Position numbers and translations under genes: made by a program
Assembly (NCBI GenBank): GCA_034509735.1
Contig: JACGWO010000012.1
Location: 9,918,367-9,982,366 of the forward strand
DNA from: Sesamum alatum
Taxonomy: Eukaryota; Streptophyta; Magnoliopsida; Lamiales; Pedaliaceae
Length of the DNA stretch: 64,000 bases
Direction of reading: 5' to 3'
Part shown: in pieces, positions 56,384 through 64,000 of the stretch
Layout of the letters: each line of letters starts with the position of its first letter
Position numbering within the stretch: the stretch's first letter is position 1
Notes under the pieces: model-generated
The model's input: the letters and a program-made list of their open reading frames with translations, nothing else
Told to the model about the DNA's origin: nothing
Databases searched by the model: none

Positions 56384-59300
56384 ACCAATAAGTCAATTAC
56401 CCACTTTGTTCAGAATCCTCTGAGTATGAGTAATCTACGATACCGACCAAGGTATTGTGAGTCCGCTTATATTTCCTTGCGAAGCAATACGGTCTAACCG
56501 TGTTACCTCTATCCACCATTGCCTCTTAGAGATGGTGGTTGTCTAAGAATATTTTCGTGGATCTTGTGACGAGATCTCGTGCCAATACTCCCATAGCCAA
56601 GTTGCCTGCCATATAGGCGAACATGGCTTCGTCGTGCTAGGCGCCACGTCCATCCTTTGGACGCACTCTTCATCAATAACCACTATTCAGTGCACTCGTC
56701 ATTGGGCCTGACTGTGCATACCTTTGAGACTAACTGGTTTTCACTTATGCTCTGGAAGCTAGTATTGCTTTAGCCTTCCAAAGCAACTCTCAATAGACGG
56801 TGCATCATGAACACATCTTTAGTCCTTATTCAGGTACTAAGGATCGTTCTTGATAGCTGTCTTCAACCCCTCAGTGCATTACCGATTTATGTTGAGCCAT
56901 GCTAGAACCACTCTCAACATTGATTCCTATGCACCGAGTAAACATATCATATGTTTGCCTAGGGTTAAGACGTAGGGGATACTCAACATCCAAGCCTTCT
57001 CATTAGTCCACCGTGACTAAGTCTTGAATGGCTTGATGCTTTATGCATAGTATCCAAGTTTTCTCATCAGTCTTACCATGACTGAGTCTCGAACAACTTG
57101 TCCCTCTACATATTTGAGTTTTCTCATCAGTCTACCATGACTGAGTCTTTGAAAAGCTCAATTCATGATATGTATGTGGGAACCCTAAAATGTCATGGAG
57201 AATTTTCGTGAGTTACGGTTTGTGTTTTAGTGATTCCTAATGCCTTGAATTCATCCATGAATCAAGATATTACACACTTAAACACTTGGAACACCATTTC
57301 TACTCCCACTGATCACCTACGTCGTTTAAGACCGAGTCATGCTCCGTATGAGCTCGTCAAAACGAATATTCCAGTTATGCGGTGTTTCAAACCTTGTTTG
57401 AATTTCCTAGTGGAGTCTATGGCTCCTCTCCATAAATCCTACTACGATGTCCAACATCATGTTCCGCAGGTCTTTGGATTACTATCCAAATTTGACCGAA
57501 CATATCCCGATCACTCGTACCTCTTACGACATTCGGGTTCGTTCTTAAGGGACTTGGAATATGATCAATTTAGGAAATGCGATTCTAAGCAACGTTAGTA
57601 TTATTCTGTTGTAAACTTGTACAAATTAGACACCGAGTCTAATTTGTCTCCCACTAGTCCATTGACGTATGTAGGATCCTTCTACATGCTCAAGGACTTT
57701 GTCGGGACACAGGCTTGCCAAACCATGGCTCCTTGTGCGTGACTCCTAGCAAAGTGCCACGTTCCTTACGTTGGCAATTTTGAGTCTACGTCTACACGGG
57801 CTAAGGTAATTGGGCGAAAACTTCGATCGATCTTCGTCCAACGAGATTCGATCGTTCCCTTTATCAGAGACCGTCATACTTGGCCTTTACAGGAAATGTT
57901 TCATTGAGAATTCCATTCTCAACTTGGATGCTCAAGAGCTCCCACTAAATACACGGCCTTTTCGATCCTATCGAAACAGGTTTAATTTTGCAACCATTTA
58001 TGGTTCACCTCCTTAAGTCTAATTCCCAAACCTCCTATGGGACCTTTAGACTTTTGAACCCTCTTATAGTCTTGTGTATTAGTAACCTACAGTTGCCTTA
58101 TTAGCTCCCTTCCAATAGACTATTTGGCAAGCCTACTTTGTCCAACAAAGAGCTTTCGGACTTTTTTCTTCATAAAAGACTTGTAAATTTAGTCGATTCG
58201 AATCATCTATTTTTAGATACATCGAACTTTCCAATTTACTTATCTTTTAATAAGAAGAAACGTCCTAGCTGTTGTAGATGCCAAATCTGTAAGTTGGTCT
58301 TGATTAATCCATTTAGATAATTTGAATTTTGAGTATCCATAAACCTTTTATGGGATGGTGTTCTAAGAATTTACATGTAACTACTAGCAAACATGAATCC
58401 ATATTCAATAATTTTGTTTGATCAAACATGTATGTAATAAAACCTTTGTCCAACAAAGAGACATACTTTTGATCATGCTAGGTTACGTAGTTCCTATATT
58501 ATCCTAACATGATCACGATTATGGGCCTAACAAGTCTCTAGTCCTTTTCATCAATGGACCTTGCCATTGTTGAATCCTAGAACTGTTCTTGGCTTTTAAG
58601 TCCTCATTCACTTTCTGCAAACCACCCGCAGATTAGTGATAGGAATGGTATCAAATACCAAAAAGTGACCATGTCAATACTCAATATCAAATTTTACCTA
58701 CATTGGGGAGAGGTTTAGAATACTCCCTTTTCCAATGGCCCTCTTTACGACAGCAAATGCTTACGTTCTTAGAATCTATGAACTTGACTGCTGAACCTTT
58801 TACTCTTTCCTTTACCTCCACCTTGTGTTGTAAAGGAACAACACTTGAAGTGCTTTAATGGTCGATGTTACCTTACCCTTCTTCCTCTTTTAGCGTCTGG
58901 CACCTTTGCCTTTCGCTATGGAGGTTGAAGCCTCTCCTACTAGTACCGACGGTGCAGATTTTGCAATCGTTGCTTCGTACTAGACCAACATAATTACTAA
59001 CCTATGAAGATCTTTTCTAAGCTCATTCATGTTGATAATTAATGGTTCGTAGGAGGGAGGAAGAGACTGAAGGATCATGTCAATGTACGTCTCCTTTTCA
59101 AGACTGACGTGGAGGTCTTTTGAGCTTCTCCACTAGGGATTGCATCATCACTCCATGTTCTTTGTACCGACATCCCTTCCGTCATCTTAGCTCCAAACAT
59201 GCCTTCGTTGCATTTTACCCCACATGCTGGTCCAAGACCATATAGACATGATGCAAACGAAGCATAGTTTGAGCCAACATCATTATATGCTACTTGCCGG

Positions 59301-59500
59301 TGGTCATCCTTCAACTTTTGAACGCCAAGCGTTGCCTTAGTTGTTGATCCCTCCGGCAAGCGCTGAGGAACGTCCTCATTCCGGTATGTGAGTTAAGGTT
59401 CTCGAAATCTAAGACCATCTTAAGATTTCGCAGTCAATTCGTGTAATTGGTTCCCTTTTAGTGAGCCTCTTAGTGATGTGTTTGGTGGATTCTTAGACAT
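56384..59500 (-). pseudogene. gag-pol relic of element C
   Basis: Minus-strand ATG at 59500 marks gag; no domain is intact. The relic matches that of B over its whole length, including the loss of the last zinc-knuckle Cys (Tyr in both) near 58730-58770 and the triple hairpin array at about 56990-57160. Plus-strand ORFs here (57230-57598, 57810-58016) are antisense. Confidence 0.87.
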
Positions 59501-60492
59501 TCACAAAATATATAAAACAGAAAATAATAAGCAGAATGAAGTAATATTTTGGTTAAGTCTCGGTCTTTAGTCCTTAACCTCTCCCACTATTTTTACGAAA
59601 ACACGGCACTCTCAAACGTTGTTTTCGGGAAATCCTTTCCTAGTGGACTCAGGATCCACAGCGATCTCCCCCATACCCCACTTTTACGATTCGCATGGGA
59701 AAAGAACCCGTGGGAGGTATTCCATACCATTCTCGTTCCACGAGATTCCCAAGATAATTGCCTCACCCTTTCACGTGATCCCGAGGACTCCAAGCGAATC
59801 ACGTTATTTGGGCGTTAGACCCGACCCAATCGACCGATTCATAGACTCACTGCTACCTCCACGACTCGTGAGACAGGTAACAACAGTCTACTCATCGTTC
59901 ATGACAAAGTGCAGCTTCTTTAAGCACGATAGTCGTGCCACGACTCGTGAGACCACGCTATCGACCTAAAAGATCTTCCTCACTTTTGCCATGGATGGAA
60001 GGCTTAGACAGACTCCCAGAGTCCTAGTCCATTTATTAAGGGTCTATATTTAACTTGGTTTAACCAAGTGAGAGTTTTGATAGAACGAGACCTCATCACA
60101 TATTAAGTATTGCATTGCATGCGTTATGGCAGAAATATTCTAAGCGTGAATGTAACCATACATAAAGCATATAGAATAATCATAAGCATATAATACGCAT
60201 CGCATGCAAAATAAAGCCTAGCACGCCCCTGTAGGATGATCACAAGCCCAAACCTATGCGACCCACTAAGCCCGCAGTGGATCTATGGTCAATCTAAGGG
60301 TAGGTCCTATGCTATTACAAGTTTTAATAACCCATTACATGCAATGGGCCTTGTAAGTCCTCTTATCTTCTTGGGCTCTCCATCGTGGGCCTACACCGGG
60401 ATTCTTCTCCATGGATCCTCCGTGGGCCATCTGATGGCAACCTCCATGGGCCTCCAACACCTTGGGCTTGTCTTCTCTTGCAGCTTTTATTT

Positions 60493-60494
<2 letters not shown>

Positions 60495-60524
<30 letters not shown>
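60495..60524. repeat. Poly-A/poly-T run of 30 bp
   Basis: The same place in B (about 9592-9600) has only a short T-rich stretch, so this is a local slippage expansion in C. Its exact length may also be a sequencing artefact. Confidence 0.95.
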
Positions 60525-60527
<3 letters not shown>

Positions 60528-61807
60528 CACCACTAATTCTACTCTCATTACATCATAAAATAAGAAACCCCAATTAAACATTTGGGGAGAGTACATTAGG
60601 AGGGAGAGAGAAAGCCATATTATTCCAAGGCAACTGGAAGAGAGACAGAGTGGAAAATAAAGAGGCACACAGGCCACAACCCAACAAATAAATATATATA
60701 AACCATACATGCGGTCTAGGGGCTTTGTGATCATCCTTTGTCAAATCAATTAACACAAATAGCACAAATACATATCCCACGTAAAATATGCTATACCAAC
60801 ATCCATGATAATCCATACCATAAAATAAATGCAGAAACTACATGTAAAATATTCACACCAAACATTGGATAATCGTGCAACCTATGCACAACGATTTTTG
60901 TTGGAAAAACCTTTTTCATAATTAACAAGGCAATATTATTTCTATGAAATATAAAATCTCAACCAAAATTAAAATGCCCCAAGTTAATTAATTCAAAAAA
61001 ATTCCAAGAATTATACAGAAAAATCAAATTTTTTGAAAACACAAAAACCAACAATTCAAGAATATGCTCATATATTCAAGAATCCCAAAATCCAACATTT
61101 GTGCAATATTAATACATGTTGAGATCTACTCATGCTCAAACCATAAAATAACCATGATGTCCAACATCATAAAACGCAGAAATTATTGCGAAATTTCACA
61201 TATGAATTTTGATCATTGGTGCAACCATTGCAAAAATTAAATCTTGTTAGGAAACCCTTTCCTCATCAACCAAGCAATATTTATTTTAGAAAACTCCAAA
61301 TCTCAAAAAATAAATATTCTAAGTCAACGGGTTCAGAATAATGCAGAAAATATCATAAAAATAATTCAGTAAAAACAGTTTTGAAAAACGTGCCAAAAAA
61401 CGGGAGAGAAACGGAAAATGGCACAGCCGGCCGGTCAGGCGCGCGCAGGCGCCCATGTCTTGGTGCGTGCTGTCCGCGCACGCTAGGCGCGCTGGCCGGG
61501 CGCGCGCAGGCCGCTGCCTGCACGCGCGCCCGACCGCGCCCCTGTGCGCGCGGCCAGCGTGCTACTGCTGCCGGTTCGCCGTTTTTCACTCTTTTTCGAC
61601 TTTTTCATGCTATTTTCTGAACCACAAGATAAATACAACCCTAGAACATGTATTAACACATTCAAGAAAACCAAGATCCAAAATCCCATGCAAAATTAAA
61701 CGCCAATAAATATCTACGATAAAGATGCTATAAACGTAAATTAAAACACATTTATCATGCTCAAACGCACATAGCACATAGAATTCTAGGCCTATACACC
61801 GAACCTG

Positions 61808-61819
61808 GCTCTGATACCA
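61808..61819 (-). other. Primer-binding site of element C (tRNA-iMet)
   Basis: GCTCTGATACCA on the plus strand, two bases from the LTR. The adjoining LTR terminus reads TAAAAG instead of TGAAAG, a point mutation at the end. Confidence 0.93.
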
Positions 61820-61820
61820 C

Positions 61821-63114
61821 TAAAAGATTGTGTGGATCGGCCCGGGAGATTAACGCGAATAGCGGAAGCGCGAAATAGTGCGTAATAAAAATTACAAAGC
61901 ATAATTAAATGGAATTTAAATCATGCATAACATACATAAACGAATCAAGGGGTGTGCCCTTGATTCTCCTGGGCGTTTGGTGTATCTCATGTTCAATAAA
62001 ACACAACATGGAGGCCATAGAATTGAAACCGAAAAAACGAAATTAAAGAACCTACCCGGTTGTAGTTTTGTCTTCGTTTCGGCTACATGCATTGTTCCCC
62101 GTTTTGTACCATGATCTCAAAGAAGAGACCCTCTAAATCATCTCACTCGCTCCACCGGAAAGCAAACAACCCTTGTGCTAGCAAGAAAATTATTTTGGGG
62201 AGAAGAGACATCGATACATGCTATGAATTAACGCAATCAATGTCTTTTATGTTCTTAACTTGAATAAATCAAGAAGAACAAAGTAGTATTCTTGGAGAGA
62301 AGAAAGAGGGATGGACGAAATCTTGAGAGGGAATGAGAGATGAGAGTTGTAGAGAATTACTAGGTGTGAGTGTGTGTTTTTTTTTGAGTATTTATAGAAG
62401 ATGGAATTTCCTATTCCTTCTCAAACTCTTCCAAAGGGACACACTTTGACTAGGATTTTGACCTAGTCAAATCCTAGTCAAATTAGGCATTGATTAAGTC
62501 AAATTAATCATGACCCTTCATCTCATCATTCTCTAGATCAAATCTTGTCCATCCATTTTGATGGGCTTTATGGAATGGGCCTATTTAATTCTAAATTAAA
62601 TATTCCCATGGACTTTATATTAAATCATATTTAATATACCAAGCCCATTAATTAATTAATGGAAAGGACTTATTTAATTCTAAATTAAATAGTCCCATGG
62701 ACTTTATATTAAATCCCTTTTAATATACCAAGCCCATTAATTAATTCCATAGAATGGGATTATTTAATTCTAAATTAAATAGTCCCATGGACTTTATATT
62801 AAATCCTATTTAATATATACCAAGCCCACTAATTAATTCACCCTTTTAATCTAATTAAAAGGAAAGCCCATGCTTTATAAAACTCAGAAATCTAATTTAT
62901 GAACTCAAGCCCGATTATTCCAAATAATTCATCGAGGCTTGAATCTCCAAGAAGTATAATTTAATTCCATTAAATTAAACCTTCTCCCGGAATTAATTCC
63001 AAATTAATTCTCTTTCATTTGGTGTAGCAGGTGTGACTCTTTAGGTTCACCTTTCAGCTAGACTTGGACCTACTTCTTGTTATTTCATAACCAAAGTAGT
63101 CCGTTACCATGGGT
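61821..63114 (-). repeat. 5' LTR of element C (type II), truncated
   Basis: It matches 54125 onward closely, then stops after CCATGGGT at 63114, where the 3' LTR would continue GGCCATCTAGC. About 950 bp of the LTR is missing. Confidence 0.92.
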
Positions 63115-63319
63115 AGCCTCCCTGGCTGCGCGCTGCCCCTGCAAGACCGGCTGGGCGGGCGCGCGCAGGCTTCCCTTGCCTGCGCGTGTCTGCCATGCCG
63201 GCAGCGCGCGGCTGCACGCGGCCAGCCCTCCCGGCTGGCCGGCTGCGTTGTTTCTCGTTTTTCGTTCAATTTTTCCCCCCGTTTCCCAAGAAAAACAGAA
63301 AAATACCAACATTCAGAAA
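63115..63319 (-). other. Stray piece of type III leader (minus strand)
   Basis: Its reverse complement matches the start of the G leader and GC island (about 39107-39305). It is joined on the left to the broken LTR of C and on the right to gag in the opposite orientation, with no LTR at either side. Confidence 0.85.
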
Positions 63320-63721
63320 GCCGCTGCTAGCGCTCAGAGCGCTCCTGTTGCCCCAGTGGATGGGCAAAGGAAAGGGAAAGGTTGGACCACAGCAATCGAG
63401 GGCAAATGATGTTTGCATGCATTGCCATGGAAGAGGGCATTGGAAGAGGGACTGCCCCAAGCTCCTCTCCAATCAAGGTATATTTGTTATTGAGGTTAAC
63501 ATGATTACTAATTCTGCTTCTTGGGTATTGGATACCGGTTGTGGAGCTCACATCTGCAATGATTTGCAGGTGCTGGAAAGAAGCAGAAAGCTAAGTAGGG
63601 ACGAGGTCGTGCTGAGGCTTGGTGATGGCAAGGCTATTGCTGCTGAAGCTGTAGGTCTAGTCCACTTAGTTGTTAGTGATCAAGTTAGGATAGAATTAAA
63701 AGATTGCTATTATGTACCTAG
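63320..63721 (+). pseudogene. gag: gag C-terminus and protease fragment, related to element A
   Basis: It has a basic GKGKGK stretch, zinc knuckle CMHCHGRGHWKRDC and protease WVLDTGCGAHICNDLQ. The wording (SRANDVCMHC, NMITNSASW) is closer to A than to E-G, so this belongs to another subfamily. A type III LTR interrupts it at 63722; the bases before are CCTAG. Confidence 0.88.
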
Positions 63722-64000
63722 TGAAAGAAATCGGTGGATCGTCCCGGGAATTGCGCGAATGCGGAAGCGCGATAAAAATAAACATACAAAAATTAAAGCA
63801 TGCTTTTAATTTAAAAGAACACGCTCAAGGGGTGTACCCTTGAGGTTCCCGGGCGTTCGGTGTATCTCATGATCATATAACATGTAAAGAAGTCATGGAG
63901 GCCATAGAGTTGAAAAAATAAAGAGGGACGAAAAATAAAACGAGACCTACCCGTTGTCGTTTTCGTCTTTAACGGCTACACGCGTTGTTCCCCGTTTTGC
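63722..64000 (-). repeat. Type III LTR (minus strand), cut by window edge
   Basis: It starts TGAAAGAAATCGGTGGATCG, the reverse of the type III LTR end, and carries the reversed U5 fold (about 63825-63855). Whether it is a solo LTR or a full element cannot be seen. Confidence 0.9.

Larger units (their letters stand above)
59501..61820 (-). other. Leader of element C (minus strand)
   Basis: It carries all leader modules in reverse: covarying hairpin 59773-59804, twin hairpins about 59855-59880 and 59930-59960, the long-range stem 60233-60249 with 60719-60736, and a GC patch at about 61395-61575. A run of 30 A (60495-60524, T on the element strand) has expanded compared with B. Confidence 0.87.
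54125..63114 (-). mobile_element. Element C: decayed non-autonomous Copia element (type II), minus strand, 5' LTR truncated
   Basis: Read on the minus strand it has a truncated 5' LTR (61821-63114), primer site, leader, gag-pol relic, polypurine tract and complete 3' LTR (54125-56371). It is highly similar to element B in the opposite orientation. Its 5' LTR ends abruptly at 63114 within the shared block, so its target duplication cannot be checked. Confidence 0.9.

Noticed and set aside
57230..58320. Plus-strand ORFs of 60-122 codons
   Set aside because: They lie antisense to the gag-pol relic of C and have counterparts antisense to B only through sequence similarity; no recognisable protein.

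Overview
The window is nuclear DNA from a flowering plant. It is built almost wholly from nested, mutually interrupting LTR retrotransposons of the Ty1/Copia superfamily: domain order gag, protease, integrase, reverse transcriptase, RNase H, with initiator-Met-tRNA primer sites reading TGGTATCAGAGC. No host gene, rRNA, tRNA or CRISPR array was found. The species cannot be named from the sequence. Every gag-pol copy carries stops, frameshifts or deletions, as expected of old repeat-rich, probably heterochromatic DNA.

Four related LTR types occur, all starting TGTTAGAATAG. Type I (about 2.2 kb) ends CTTGTCCTTCA, type II (about 2.24 kb) ends CACAATCTTTCA, type III (about 1.98 kb) ends near TTTCTTTCA, and type IV (about 2.23 kb) ends CGATTCTTTCA. 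All four share U3 and U5 blocks, so they are branches of one lineage. Each complete element has a 1.6-2.3 kb untranslated leader between primer site and gag.

Layout: element A (+, 1-8651, type I) sits in the leader of element B (+, 8652-15977, type II), and B sits in the gag of fragment D (-, 15978-17833). Then come two truncated minus-strand LTR pieces (17834-20389). Element E (+, from 20390, type III) follows. Its leader is split by a type III solo LTR (target duplication AGTAG) and a type I solo LTR (ATAAC), and the latter is itself split by a minus-strand type III solo LTR (AAATC). E runs to 34541, where its RNase H is fused directly to the middle of the gag of element F. F is interrupted in its RT by the whole element G (36962-47698, duplication CCTAG) and ends in an LTR (48714-50561) broken by element H (50562-54124, type IV). 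The H leader is broken by element C (-, 54125-63114, type II), whose 5' LTR is cut off by a rearranged leader/gag piece and a further type III LTR (63722-64000).

The most unusual signal is structural. The non-coding parts (U3 and leader) of all four LTR types are filled with consecutive short perfect inverted repeats. Their arms all differ, but the loop is nearly constant (TTGGA, TTAGA, TAGGA or TTG) and always on the element sense strand. The leaders also carry a conserved RNA-like domain, supported by compensatory base changes between elements: a long-range stem, twin hairpins presenting a near-palindromic CACGAGTCGTG, and three more hairpins just before gag. Elements B and C share the same broken coding region and appear to be a non-autonomous family amplified after decay.
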